Source: Propionibacteriaceae bacterium (GTDB taxonomy: Bacteria > Actinomycetota > Actinomycetes > Propionibacteriales > Propionibacteriaceae). From it: 34,252 nucleotides of DNA. A program made the translations under genes and the position numbers. The notes under the pieces were generated by a model. The model searched no databases. It was given only the letters and a program-made list of their open reading frames with translations, and was not told the origin of the DNA. This document shows, piece by piece, positions 1 to 12,076 of this stretch (position 1 is its first letter; each line of letters starts with the position of its first letter). The DNA is taken from positions 115,131 through 149,382 of the forward strand of contig JAPUEI010000086.1 in the NCBI GenBank assembly GCA_027492675.1, in the 5' to 3' direction.

Positions 1-107
<107 letters not shown>

Positions 108-125
108 CTCCCCTGAGGAGTCCAC

Positions 126-1145
126 GTGTTCTACTACCTTGTCCGGCGGCTCGCGTCCGTCGTGGTGATGCTGGTCCTGATCACCGGCACGACCTTCGCG
201 CTGTTCTTCGCGTCCCCGCTCGATCCTGCCAAGTACACGTGTGGCCGCAACTGCACACCCTCGATCCTCGAGGGAAACCGCAAGGCCCTGGGCTACGACC
301 AGCCCGTGTACGTGCAGTACGGGAAGTTCTTGAGCGGTCTCGTCGTGGGCCGCGACTACCCGGACAACGCGCAGCTCCGCGCGGACCACCCGGAGCAGAT
401 CGTTCACTGCCCGGCCCCGTGCCTGGGCTACTCCCCCTCTCAGTCCCGCACCATCAACTCGATGGTCGGCGAAGCCTGGCCGGTCTCCATCTCGATCGCC
501 CTCGGCGCGTTCGTGATGTGGATGATCGTCGGCGTCGGCGGCGGCATCATCGCCGCACTCAACAGAGGCAAATGGCCCGACCGCATCATCGTCGGCCTCG
601 CCCTCATCGGCTTCTCGCTTCCCACCTTCTTCATCGGCCTGGTGCTGCTCACGTTCGTGGCGATCAAGTGGGGCGCGCTCCCGATCCCCCGCTACATGCC
701 GTTCACCGAGAACCCGTTCGAGTGGGCCCACAACCTCGTGCTCCCGTGGATCACGCTGGCGTGCATCTTCGCCGCGAGCTACGTGCGGCTCACCCGTGCC
801 TACATGATCGAGACGATGAGCGAGGACTACATCCGTACCGCTCTCGCCAAGGGCCTCGGCAAGTGGCGCATCATCCTCCGCCACGGCCTGCGCGCCGCGC
901 TGACGCCGATCGTGACCGCGGCCGGCCTCGACCTCGGCGGTCTGCTCGGTGGCGCGATCATCACCGAGAGCGTGTTCTCGCTCCACGGGCTGGGCTGGAC
1001 CGCCGTGTCGAGCGTCACCAACATGGACCTGCCCGTCATCGTCGCGATGGTCATGATCGTGTCGGCCTTCATCGTTTTGGCCAACCTCCTGGTCGACATC
1101 GCGTACGGCTTCATCGATCCCCGAGTTCAATTGGTGGCCTCATGA
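126..1145 (+). CDS. Peptide/nickel-type ABC transporter permease (OppB/DppB family)
   Basis: This is the inner-membrane permease of a binding-protein-dependent importer for oligopeptides or similar solutes. The 339-residue protein starts at GTG 126, 7 bases after a GAGGAG-type ribosome site. A first membrane helix (residues ~8-30) is followed by an extracellular loop with two CxxxC pairs (CGRNC and CPAPC), a pattern I associate with actinobacterial OppB proteins. The rest is a BPD_transp_1 domain with about five more helices, and the cytoplasmic EAA loop that contacts the ATPase (EDYIRTALAKGLGKWR) is intact. The stop overlaps the next start as ATGA, so translation is coupled to the ATPase gene. 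The partner permease (OppC) and the binding protein are not in the window; they may lie upstream of the poly-C edge. The exact substrate cannot be told. Confidence 0.93.
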   Translation: MFYYLVRRLASVVVMLVLITGTTFALFFASPLDPAKYTCGRNCTPSILEGNRKALGYDQPVYVQYGKFLSGLVVGRDYPDNAQLRADHPEQIVHCPAPCLGYSPSQSRTINSMVGEAWPVSISIALGAFVMWMIVGVGGGIIAALNRGKWPDRIIVGLALIGFSLPTFFIGLVLLTFVAIKWGALPIPRYMPFTENPFEWAHNLVLPWITLACIFAASYVRLTRAYMIETMSEDYIRTALAKGLGKWRIILRHGLRAALTPIVTAAGLDLGGLLGGAIITESVFSLHGLGWTAVSSVTNMDLPVIVAMVMIVSAFIVLANLLVDIAYGFIDPRVQLVAS

Positions 1146-2248
1146 GCACGAACGAGCTCGAACCGATCGGCGTGGAACTCCTCGAGTCCAACGGCCCGAA
1201 GGTCGACCGCAGCCGCACCACCGGCACGCCCGACAAGTTCCTGCGGGTCGATGACCTCCACGTCCACTTCCCCACCGATGACGGCATGGTCAAGGCTGTC
1301 GACGGCCTGACGTTCGATCTGGAGAAGGGCACCACCCTCGGCATCGTGGGCGAGTCCGGCTCCGGCAAGTCCGTCACGAGCCTGGCGATCATGGGGCTCC
1401 ACCGTGGCAGCCGCGCCAAGGTCAGCGGGCACATCTGGCTCGACGGCGAGGACCTGCTCCAGGTCTCCGACGAGGAGCTCCGCAGCCTGCGTGGCCGCAA
1501 GATGGCGATGATCTTCCAGGACCCGCTGAGCTCGCTGCACCCGTACTACACGATCGGCCAGCAGCTCACCGAGGCCCTGCAGGTGCACCAGAAGGTGACC
1601 AAGAAGCAAGCGCGTACGCACGTCGTGGACATGCTCGGCCGCGTCGGCATCCCGAACCCCGACCGGCGCTTCGACCAGTACCCGCACGAGTTCTCGGGCG
1701 GCATGCGGCAGCGGGCCATGATCGCGATGGCGCTGCTCAACGACCCCGAGCTGCTGATCGCCGACGAGCCGACGACCGCCCTGGACGTGACCGTACAAGC
1801 GCAGATCCTCGACCTGATGCGCAGCCTGCAGGACGAGTTCGGCTCGGCGATCATCATGATCACCCATGACCTCGGCGTCGTCGCGGAGATCGCCGACGAC
1901 GTGCTGGTGATGTACGGCGGGAAGTGCGTGGAGTACGCGGAGGTCGACGACGCGTTCCACCAGCCCGACCATCCGTACACGTGGGGCCTGATGAGTTCCA
2001 TGCCGCGGCTCGACCGGGTCAAGCAGGAGCGCCTCGTGCCGGTCGCCGGCAACCCGCCGTCGCTGATCAACATCCCGTCGGGGTGCGCGTTCAACCCGCG
2101 CTGCGCGTTCAAGGACGCCTCCCCAGTGGCCTGCGACGCCGTCGTGCCCGAGCTGCTGGAGTCGTACCCGAAGCACGACTCGCGCTGCCACATCCCCGTA
2201 CCCAAGCGCGCGGAGCTGTTCGCCGAGCGCGTCGCCCCGAGGCTGTAG
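1142..2248 (+). CDS. Oligopeptide-type ABC transporter ATPase (OppD/DppD family)
   Basis: This is the first of two cytoplasmic ATPases that power the importer. The 368-residue protein begins at ATG 1142 inside the stop of the permease gene. The open frame continues far upstream, but only from here does it match the family. After a ~40-residue lead it has Walker A GESGSGKS (about residues 70-77), signature FSGGMRQR (~184-191), Walker B LLIADEPTTALD (~204-215) and the switch histidine in ITHDLG. The C-terminal oligopeptide/dipeptide-transporter extension carries the usual cysteines (GCAFNPRC, then VACD and SRCH). All catalytic motifs are intact. The next gene follows after 8 bases. Confidence 0.95.
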   Translation: MSTNELEPIGVELLESNGPKVDRSRTTGTPDKFLRVDDLHVHFPTDDGMVKAVDGLTFDLEKGTTLGIVGESGSGKSVTSLAIMGLHRGSRAKVSGHIWLDGEDLLQVSDEELRSLRGRKMAMIFQDPLSSLHPYYTIGQQLTEALQVHQKVTKKQARTHVVDMLGRVGIPNPDRRFDQYPHEFSGGMRQRAMIAMALLNDPELLIADEPTTALDVTVQAQILDLMRSLQDEFGSAIIMITHDLGVVAEIADDVLVMYGGKCVEYAEVDDAFHQPDHPYTWGLMSSMPRLDRVKQERLVPVAGNPPSLINIPSGCAFNPRCAFKDASPVACDAVVPELLESYPKHDSRCHIPVPKRAELFAERVAPRL

Positions 2249-2256
2249 GGGGAATC

Positions 2257-3237
2257 GTGAGCCTGCTGAGAGTCACTGATCTCAAGAAGCACTTCCCGAC
2301 GTACAACCAGAAGCTGCTGCGTCGTCCCGGCGCGCCCGTGAAGGCCGTCGACGGTCTGTCGCTGACGCTCGAGGCTGGCGAGACCCTGGGTCTCGTGGGT
2401 GAGTCCGGCTGCGGCAAGTCGACCGCCGGTCGCACCATCCTCAAGCTCCTCGAGCCCACCGGCGGCACGATCGAGTTCGAGGGCCGTGACGTCACGCACG
2501 CGAAGGGCGAAGAGCTGCGGCACCTGCGCCGCGAGCTCCAGATGGTGTTCCAGGATCCGTACGGGTCGTTGAACCCCCGTCACCCGATCGGCCAGATCAT
2601 CGCCGCCCCCTTCGAGATCCAGAAGGTGACGCCTCCTGGTGGGATCAAGAAGGAGGTCCAGGCGCTGATGGAGCGCGTGGGCCTGAACCCGGAGCACTAC
2701 AACCGCTACCCGCATGAGTTCTCCGGCGGCCAGCGGCAGCGCATCGGCGTGGCCCGTGCGATCGCGCTGAAGCCGAAGCTGGTCGTGTGCGACGAGCCCG
2801 TGTCCGCGCTCGACGTGTCCATCCAGGCGCAGGTCATCAACCTGCTCGAGGACATCCAGAACGAGCAGAACCTCGCGTACGTCTTCATCGCCCACGACCT
2901 GTCCGTCGTACGGCACATCTCCGACCGCGTCATGGTGATGTACCTCGGCAAGGTGATGGAGGTCGCCGACAGGAACTCGCTGTACGAGCGGCCGATGCAC
3001 CCGTACACGCAGGCCCTAATGTCGGCCGTGCCCGTGCCGGAGCCGCGTCGCGACCGTGAGCGGATCCTGCTGTCCGGCGACCTGCCCAGCCCGCAGAACC
3101 CGCCGAGCGGCTGCGTGTTCCGTACGCGCTGCCCGATCGCCACCGACCGCTGCGCCGCCGAGACCCCGATCCCCACCGAGCTGGAGCCGGGCCACATCGT
3201 CGCCTGCCACTACCCGAAGGTGCGCGAAGTCGTCTGA
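2257..3237 (+). CDS. Oligopeptide-type ABC transporter ATPase (OppF/DppF family)
   Basis: This second ATPase pairs with the previous protein to form the heterodimeric nucleotide-binding unit of the importer. I take the start at GTG 2257, which has an AGGGGGA ribosome site just upstream and gives 326 residues; the open frame extends further 5-prime only as an overlap of the previous gene. Visible motifs are Walker A GESGCGKS (~49-56), signature FSGGQRQR (~155-162), Walker B LVVCDEPVSALD (~175-186), H-loop IAHDLS, and the C-terminal cysteine region SGCVFRTRC. It is the last transporter gene of the run and is followed within 15 bases by the DinB-like gene on the same strand. Confidence 0.95.
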   Translation: MSLLRVTDLKKHFPTYNQKLLRRPGAPVKAVDGLSLTLEAGETLGLVGESGCGKSTAGRTILKLLEPTGGTIEFEGRDVTHAKGEELRHLRRELQMVFQDPYGSLNPRHPIGQIIAAPFEIQKVTPPGGIKKEVQALMERVGLNPEHYNRYPHEFSGGQRQRIGVARAIALKPKLVVCDEPVSALDVSIQAQVINLLEDIQNEQNLAYVFIAHDLSVVRHISDRVMVMYLGKVMEVADRNSLYERPMHPYTQALMSAVPVPEPRRDRERILLSGDLPSPQNPPSGCVFRTRCPIATDRCAAETPIPTELEPGHIVACHYPKVREVV

Positions 3238-3251
3238 CTAGTGTGAGGCCC

Positions 3252-3809
3252 ATGACTGATCCGTGGGCCGGCAAGGGTTTCGGCTGGAGCAACATGTTCG
3301 CGGCGCCTGACACCGACCCGCGCCCGCACGGTCCTGTGGTCGGTGAGCGAGACGTGCTGCTGGGGTACCTGCAGTACCAACGCGGCACCCTCGCGCTGAA
3401 GTGCTCCGGTCTCACTCCTGAGCAGTTGAGCGAGCGTGTGATTCCGTCGACCGAGCTCACGCTGCTGGGCCTCGTACGCCACATGGCCACGGTGGAGTAC
3501 GGCTGGTTCCAGCTCGCGTTGCAGGACGTCTCCGGCGAGCGCCCGTTCCGCCCGAACAACGTGTCGAGCGAGGAGTTCACCCTCCCTGAGCCGAGCCAGG
3601 ACGTCGTCGACGAGGCCTTTCGGGTGTGGCGCGAGCAGTGCGTACTGTCCGACGAGTTCATCGCGGCGAACGACCTCGTCGTACGGGCGGTGCGCGAGCC
3701 CGACAAGGAGCTCCGCGAGGTACTCGTCCACATGATCGAGGAGTACGCCCGCCACAACGGCCACGCCGACCTCCTCCGCGAGGCGATCGACGGCCGAAGG
3801 GGCCAGTAG
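3252..3809 (+). CDS. DinB-fold protein, DUF664 family (putative thiol-dependent enzyme)
   Basis: The 185-residue protein matches the DinB/DUF664 four-helix family, metal-binding proteins related to mycothiol-dependent enzymes of actinobacteria; no substrate can be assigned. Histidines expected to bind the metal are visible in VRHMATVEYGW (His77) and in the typical C-terminal stretch HMIEEYARHNGHADLL (His160, 168 and 171). I chose ATG 3252, which gives the usual MTDPW-like start; a GTG at 3243 would add three residues. No strong ribosome site is seen except GAGG very close to the ATG. The stop at 3807-3809 lies only 2 bases from the stop of the convergent gene on the other strand. Confidence 0.85.
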   Translation: MTDPWAGKGFGWSNMFAAPDTDPRPHGPVVGERDVLLGYLQYQRGTLALKCSGLTPEQLSERVIPSTELTLLGLVRHMATVEYGWFQLALQDVSGERPFRPNNVSSEEFTLPEPSQDVVDEAFRVWREQCVLSDEFIAANDLVVRAVREPDKELREVLVHMIEEYARHNGHADLLREAIDGRRGQ

Positions 3810-3811
3810 GC

Positions 3812-4843
3812 CTAACTCTTGATCGCGTAGTCCCTGAACGTGCTGCGGGCGCGGGCGAGGGCGGCGACGTAGCCCTGGCGCTCGTACGCGGCCGCGTCGA
3901 CGTCCGTCGGTACGGCGAGCAGGCCTCGGAAGTCGTCGATCGAGTTGAAGCCCTTGCGCAGCATCCACTGCTCGAGGCCGCTGATCAGCTTCGTGGCGTG
4001 CGTCGGCCCGTACTTCAGCAGCGCGGACGTCGTCATCACCACATCGGCGCCGGCGAGCAGGTACTTGATGATGTCCTCGCTCGTCTCCACACCCGAGGTG
4101 CCGGCCAGGGAGGCCCGGACGCGCCCGTACAGCGCCGAGATCCACGTGCGCGGCAGGCGGCCGGAGAACTGGGTCGACAGGTCGACCGTCGGCTCCAGCT
4201 GCAGCGACTCGACGTCGACGTCGGGCTGGAAGAAGCGGTTGAACAGGACCAGGCCGTCGGCGCCGTGGCGATCGAGCTGACCGGCCATCTCACCGAAGGA
4301 CGAGAAGTACGGCGCGAGCTTGACCGCGACGGGGATCGAGACGGCGTCCTTGACGCCGACCAGCACCTCGAGGTGCAGGTTCTCGACCTCTTCGCTGGGG
4401 ATCCGCATGTCGCCGGGCACGTAGTAGATGTTGAGCTCGAGCGCCGAGGCGCCCGCGTCCTGCATCCGCCGAGCGAACGAGATCCAGCCGCCCATCGTCG
4501 CGCCGTTGAGGCTGCCGATGACCGGAACGTCGACTTCCTTGGCGCACGACTCCAGCAGACGGAGGTACGCGCTCGACACGGCGTCCGCACCCGGCGCCCG
4601 GATCGGGACGCTCGGGAAGTACGACAGCGCCTCGGCGAACGACTCCTCTGTGCTCTCCTCGACGGCGACCTGACGCGCCTGTTCGGCGCGGATCTGCTCT
4701 TCCATGAGGGAGTACATGACGATCGCGCCCACGCCCGCGTCCGCCAACGACTTCACGCCGTCGACGGTCTGCTGCAGCGGGCCCGCCGACGCGACGACCG
4801 GGTTCCGGAGCTTCAGCCCCAGGTACTTGGTCTCCAGGCTCAT
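3812..4843 (-). CDS. Dihydroorotate-dehydrogenase-like flavoprotein
   Basis: This 343-residue TIM-barrel protein belongs to the DHOD-like group (FMN-binding; PyrD/PreA relatives). The start ATG 4841-4843 has a GAGGA site that overlaps the end of nifJ, so translation is likely coupled. The N-terminus (YLGLKLRNPVVASAGPLQ) and the C-terminal FMN-phosphate region (GVETSEDIIKYLLAGADVVM) are typical. At the position where true dihydroorotate dehydrogenases carry their Cys/Ser base there is instead NIYYVPGDMRI. From memory, this subgroup is described as keeping the FMN site while lacking some catalytic residues, so a role in pyrimidine synthesis is unlikely. Being third in an operon with PFOR and a GltD-like protein suggests an accessory electron-transfer role (inference). 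Confidence 0.88.
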   Translation of the reverse strand: MSLETKYLGLKLRNPVVASAGPLQQTVDGVKSLADAGVGAIVMYSLMEEQIRAEQARQVAVEESTEESFAEALSYFPSVPIRAPGADAVSSAYLRLLESCAKEVDVPVIGSLNGATMGGWISFARRMQDAGASALELNIYYVPGDMRIPSEEVENLHLEVLVGVKDAVSIPVAVKLAPYFSSFGEMAGQLDRHGADGLVLFNRFFQPDVDVESLQLEPTVDLSTQFSGRLPRTWISALYGRVRASLAGTSGVETSEDIIKYLLAGADVVMTTSALLKYGPTHATKLISGLEQWMLRKGFNSIDDFRGLLAVPTDVDAAAYERQGYVAALARARSTFRDYAIKS

Positions 4844-4853
4844 TCTCAAGTCC

Positions 4854-8489
<3,636 letters not shown>

Positions 8490-8490
8490 G

Positions 8491-10116
8491 TCAGTGCTCC
8501 GGGATCATCTCGATGGCGTGGACCGGGCACTGCTCGAAGCAGGAGGCGCAGCCCGTGCACTTCTCGTAGTTGTAGCGGTAGCGGTAGCCCTTGCCGAGCT
8601 TCACGATCGCGTCCTCGGGGCAGGCTCCGAGGCAGCCGTCGCACTCGATGCAGTTGCCGCACGACAGGCACCGGGAGGCCTCGAAGTGGGCCTCGTCGGC
8701 GGTCAGCCCCTCGACGACCTCGGAGAAGTCGTGGCGCTGCTCGAGGGCCAGCTCGGGTTCCAGTCGGCGCTCGTGGTCGCCGAAGTACCACAGGTTCAGC
8801 ATGTCGAGGCTGGCGATCGGGTGCTTGCTGCGGGGAGCCGCCTGCTGGTTGAACAGCCAGTTGTCGATCATCCGGGCCGCGCGCTTGCCGTGGCCGACGC
8901 CGATGGTCACCGTCCGGTCGCTGGGGACGACGTCGCCGCCGGCGAAGATGCCAGGTACGTCGGTCATCAGGGTCTTCGGGTCGACGCGCACGACATCGTG
9001 GTCGAACTGCATCCCGGGGATCGCGGTGAGGAAGTTGGAGTCAGCCTCCTGGCCGAGCGCGAGGATGACCGTGTCGGCGGACATCGTCTCGTACCGACCC
9101 GTACCCTTCGCCTTGCCGTCGGAGTCCAGCTCCATGATCTCGACGGTCATGGAGTCTGCGTCCATCGCCGAGATCGTACGGAGCCAGTTCATCTTCACGC
9201 CCTCGCGGACGGCCTCGTCCTTCTCCGCGGCGTGGGCGGGCATCTGCTCCTCGCCACGGCGGTAGATGACGATCGACTCCTCGGCGCCGAGGCGACGGGC
9301 GACGCGGGCCGCGTCCATGGCGGTGTTGCCGCCGCCGTAGACCGCGACGCGGCGACCGATCACAGGTCGCTCACCACTCGCCACGTCATGCAAGAAGGAG
9401 ACGGCGTCGATCATCCGGCCGGCGTCCATGCTGGGAATCTCGACGCGCTTGGAGAGGTGAGCGCCGATGGCCACGAAGACGGCGTCGAACCCGCCTTCCT
9501 TCTGCTCGGCCAGCAGGTCCTTGACCTTGTGGTTCTGGACGAACACGATGCCGAGCTTGCGCAGCCGGTCGATCTCCGCGTCGAGGATGTTGCGGGGCAG
9601 CCGGTACTCCGGGATGCCGTAGCGCATCATGCCGCCGGGCAGGTCGCCCGCGTCGCGGATCTCTACCGCGTGGCCCAGCTGAGCGAGGTGGTAGGCCGCC
9701 GAGAGCCCGGACGGGCCGGCGCCGATGACCATGACCTTGAGGCCTGTCGGGTGCTCCAGCCGTGGGAACTGCCAGCCCTTGGCCAGCGCCAGGTCGCCCA
9801 GGTAGCGCTCCACGCCGTGCACCGAGATGGCCGCGTCGAGGCCCGTACGGTTACACGCGCCTTCGCACGGGTGGTAGCAGACACGACCATGGATCGCCGG
9901 GAACGGATTGTCCTGTACGAGCTGGCGCCACGCGAGCTCCTCCTGGCCCTGCTTGACCAGCCGCAGCCACTCTTGGATGTTCTCGCCGGCCGGGCAGGCG
10001 TTGTTGCAGGGGGGCAGCAGATCCATGTACACGGGCATTCGCGATCGGATAGGGCCGACGCGGCCGCGCCCCTGGGAGAGGTCCGGACGATCGGTGATGT
10101 CGCGCTGGTCAGCCAC
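8491..10116 (-). CDS. GltD-like FAD/NAD(P)H oxidoreductase with N- and C-terminal Fe-S sites
   Basis: The 541-residue flavoprotein is of the glutamate-synthase small-subunit/NfnB/PreT type. The start is GTG 10114-10116 behind a GGGGAGC site. The N-terminal Fe-S domain has PPCNNACPAG (Cys37, 41) and CYHPCEGAC (Cys80, 84, 88). The FAD site is GAGPSGLSAAYHL (132-144), the NAD(P)H site GGGNTAMDAARVARRLG (261-277), and GIFAGGD (389-395) closes the FAD fold. A C-terminal two-cluster ferredoxin domain follows (CLSCGNC and CDGCLGACP at 483-500, then CTGCASCFEQCP at 520-531). No glutamate synthase large subunit is adjacent. As first gene of the nifJ operon it probably moves electrons between NAD(P)H and ferredoxin; this is inference, and the direction is unknown. 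Confidence 0.9.
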   Translation of the reverse strand: MADQRDITDRPDLSQGRGRVGPIRSRMPVYMDLLPPCNNACPAGENIQEWLRLVKQGQEELAWRQLVQDNPFPAIHGRVCYHPCEGACNRTGLDAAISVHGVERYLGDLALAKGWQFPRLEHPTGLKVMVIGAGPSGLSAAYHLAQLGHAVEIRDAGDLPGGMMRYGIPEYRLPRNILDAEIDRLRKLGIVFVQNHKVKDLLAEQKEGGFDAVFVAIGAHLSKRVEIPSMDAGRMIDAVSFLHDVASGERPVIGRRVAVYGGGNTAMDAARVARRLGAEESIVIYRRGEEQMPAHAAEKDEAVREGVKMNWLRTISAMDADSMTVEIMELDSDGKAKGTGRYETMSADTVILALGQEADSNFLTAIPGMQFDHDVVRVDPKTLMTDVPGIFAGGDVVPSDRTVTIGVGHGKRAARMIDNWLFNQQAAPRSKHPIASLDMLNLWYFGDHERRLEPELALEQRHDFSEVVEGLTADEAHFEASRCLSCGNCIECDGCLGACPEDAIVKLGKGYRYRYNYEKCTGCASCFEQCPVHAIEMIPEH

Positions 10117-10272
10117 GTTGCTCCCCGTGTTGAAAACTGAATCTGTTCCAAAGGTTAGACCTCAAGGTATTTGTGGTCGGCACCCGGGGGTCGCCTAGAG
10201 AATCCGCATACCCCCTAGGGCATCGTAACCACGGGCCTCGGCCGCCCCTCCCGCGGGGTCAATCGGCTGGCC

Positions 10273-11067
10273 TCAGACGAAGGGTCGAGCGTTCTCGAGG
10301 ACGGGAAGCACACGGCGTACGGCGTCGATCTGATCGAGGTCGACGTCGACCACCCTGAGCTCGGGAGCCTCGCCGCAGCGCGCCAGCACCTCGCCGAGCG
10401 GGGAGATCGCGAGGCTGCCGCCGACCCCACGGGGCGTCGCACCGGACACGGTCACCCCGGCGGCGGCGGGCAACGCCTGGCCGCAGGCCACGACCGCACT
10501 CGTACTGTCGAGGGCGCGGGCCCGTACGAGAAGTTCCCACTGCTCCTTCTTGCCCGGCCCGTCGGCCCAGGAGGCCGGCACGACGATCAGCCGGGCGCCA
10601 CGGCGGGCGAGTTCGGTGAACAGACCCGGGAAGCGGACGTCATAACAGGTCGCCAGGCCCACGCGCTGTCCGGCGATGTCGACGACGACCGGCTGGGCAC
10701 CGGCGGTGACGGTGTCGGACTCCCGCGCGCCGAACGCGTCGTAGAGGTGGATCTTGTCGTACGACCCTTCCGTCGCCCCCGCGACGAGCAGCGTGTTGTG
10801 GACGCGGCCGCCCGCCGCAGGCGTGAACATGCCCGCGATCACAGTGATACCGGCGGCCCGGGCCGCATCCCGTACCGCCGTCGCCCACGGTCCGTCCAGC
10901 GGCTCAGCCACCTCGGCCAGCGGACGCCCGAAGGCGCACATCGTGGCCTCCGGGAAGACGACCAGCTCGGCGCCCCGGGAGGCCGCATCCGTGATCGCGT
11001 GACGTACGGTCGCGAGGTTCTGCGCCGGGTCGTGGCCGGTCAGCACCTGCGCGAGCGCGACCCTCAC
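10273..11067 (-). CDS. Carbon-nitrogen hydrolase (nitrilase superfamily amidase)
   Basis: The 264-residue protein hydrolyses a C-N bond in an amide or nitrile; the substrate is not evident. The nitrilase-superfamily triad is complete: Glu40 in VVFPEAT, Lys105 in YDKIHLYDAFG, and Cys141 in LATCYDVRFP. Length and motifs resemble omega-amidase/Nit-type and deaminated-glutathione amidase branches, but I cannot choose between them. The start GTG 11065-11067 overlaps the stop of the upstream acetyltransferase gene (GTGA), and the family alignment begins there (VRVALAQV), although the open frame runs on upstream. It is the last gene of the minus-strand run that begins at 13623. Confidence 0.92.
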   Translation of the reverse strand: MRVALAQVLTGHDPAQNLATVRHAITDAASRGAELVVFPEATMCAFGRPLAEVAEPLDGPWATAVRDAARAAGITVIAGMFTPAAGGRVHNTLLVAGATEGSYDKIHLYDAFGARESDTVTAGAQPVVVDIAGQRVGLATCYDVRFPGLFTELARRGARLIVVPASWADGPGKKEQWELLVRARALDSTSAVVACGQALPAAAGVTVSGATPRGVGGSLAISPLGEVLARCGEAPELRVVDVDLDQIDAVRRVLPVLENARPFV

Positions 11068-11666
11068 GACGCGAGCCTGTACATACGGAGCAGCGGCCGG
11101 TGGAACCAGATCGGGCCGCAGCTGTAGGTGATGCCGTCGCCCACGAACCCGTACCGCTCGTAGAACCTCCAGGCGCGCTCGTTGCCGCCCACGATCCAGA
11201 GGTACGCGGGCAGGCCACCCGGGAGCGCCAACTCCAGCAGCCTGTCGGCGAGCCCGGTGCCCTGCGCCGACGACGCCAGGTACAGATGGTTGAGCTGGTG
11301 GGTGGCGCCGGGGATCGGGACGACCTCGTTGATCGCCTCCCAGTCCTGGGGCGTGGCCCGACTCACGCACGTCGCGACGATGGTGTCGCCGTCGAGGGCG
11401 ACCCACGTGCGGTCCGTGGGCTCCTCCCCTCGGCGCTCGGCCGCCAGGTCGGCGGCGAACGCCGCGGCGCGTGCGGGGGCCAGGCCGTCGGCCTCGGCGA
11501 GTCGGTCGACCGCGAACTCGGGAGGCATCGTCGCGGCGTACGTGTCGGCCACGAACCGGGCGTCCGCGCGACAGTAGGCCAGGGCGTCCGTCGGTTGAGC
11601 GCGGCGAATCACGTACGTCCCGTGGTGGTGTACGGCGTCGGGGGAGTCGAACACGTTCACCCGCAC
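11064..11666 (-). CDS. GNAT-family N-acetyltransferase
   Basis: This 200-residue cytoplasmic acetyltransferase transfers acetyl from acetyl-CoA to an unknown amine. The GNAT core is clear: a beta-4 strand (HQLNHLYLAS) followed by the acetyl-CoA pyrophosphate loop SAQGTGLADRLLELAL (Q-x-x-G-x-G/A type), then NERAWRFYERYGFVGDG, the usual C-terminal helix-strand. GTG at 11664-11666 is the longest start; GTG codons two and four positions later are alternatives, and an AGGGG element would fit the second of these better. Its stop overlaps the nitrilase start, so the two are translationally coupled. Confidence 0.88.
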   Translation of the reverse strand: MRVNVFDSPDAVHHHGTYVIRRAQPTDALAYCRADARFVADTYAATMPPEFAVDRLAEADGLAPARAAAFAADLAAERRGEEPTDRTWVALDGDTIVATCVSRATPQDWEAINEVVPIPGATHQLNHLYLASSAQGTGLADRLLELALPGGLPAYLWIVGGNERAWRFYERYGFVGDGITYSCGPIWFHRPLLRMYRLAS

Positions 11667-11718
11667 GACCCCTGTGACGCGATTCGGCGACGTACGGCTT
11701 GTGCGCGTGGCGTGGGGG

Positions 11719-12024
11719 TCATGCCTCGAGCTCCCCCAACGCTGCCTCGAGGCGCTGCAGCTTGCCGGTGAGCTCCCCGGTGCGGTCGCCGAAGATGTCG
11801 GCCTTCAGCACGAGGCTCACCCGCGGCCCGAACGGCTCGAGCGCGTCGACGCAGCGCTTGATGACACCCATGCACTCGTCCCACGAGCCCTCGATGGTCG
11901 TGAACATGGCGTCGGTGTGATTGGGCAGCCCCGAGTCCCGCACGATCTGTACGGCGGCGGCGACCGCGTCGTGGACGTACCCGGAGTCGGAGCCGGCTGT
12001 ACTGACGGAGAACGCAACGAGCAT
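11719..12024 (-). CDS. Thiamine-binding protein, MTH1187/YkoF (DUF77) family
   Basis: The small 101-residue protein begins MLVAFSVSTAGSDSGYVHDAV and has ferredoxin-like-fold features of the MTH1187/DUF77 family (VQIVRDSGLPNHTDAMFTTIEG, then a C-terminal ADIFGDRTGELTGK). Members bind thiamine or related compounds; a physiological role is not established from this context. I chose ATG 12022-12024 because family proteins start at this MLVAFSV position. An upstream GTG at 12043-12045 would add seven residues. It lies 52 bases after (downstream of) Gfo/Idh/MocA and 52 bases before the acetyltransferase, in the same orientation. Confidence 0.82.
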   Translation of the reverse strand: MLVAFSVSTAGSDSGYVHDAVAAAVQIVRDSGLPNHTDAMFTTIEGSWDECMGVIKRCVDALEPFGPRVSLVLKADIFGDRTGELTGKLQRLEAALGELEA

Positions 12025-12076
12025 GCGCTCATCTTTGCTCACCACACCGCCAGCGCTGTACGCCGTTCGTCGCCGC

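Noticed and set aside
239..1141. The upstream part of the long frame that includes the first ATPase
   Set aside because: It overlaps the permease gene in another frame and reads as Arg/Pro-rich noise; ATPase similarity begins at 1142.
10117..10272. Promoter boxes for the nifJ operon
   Set aside because: TAACCT and TTGAGG-like hexamers exist in the gap but spacing and match are too poor to call a promoter.
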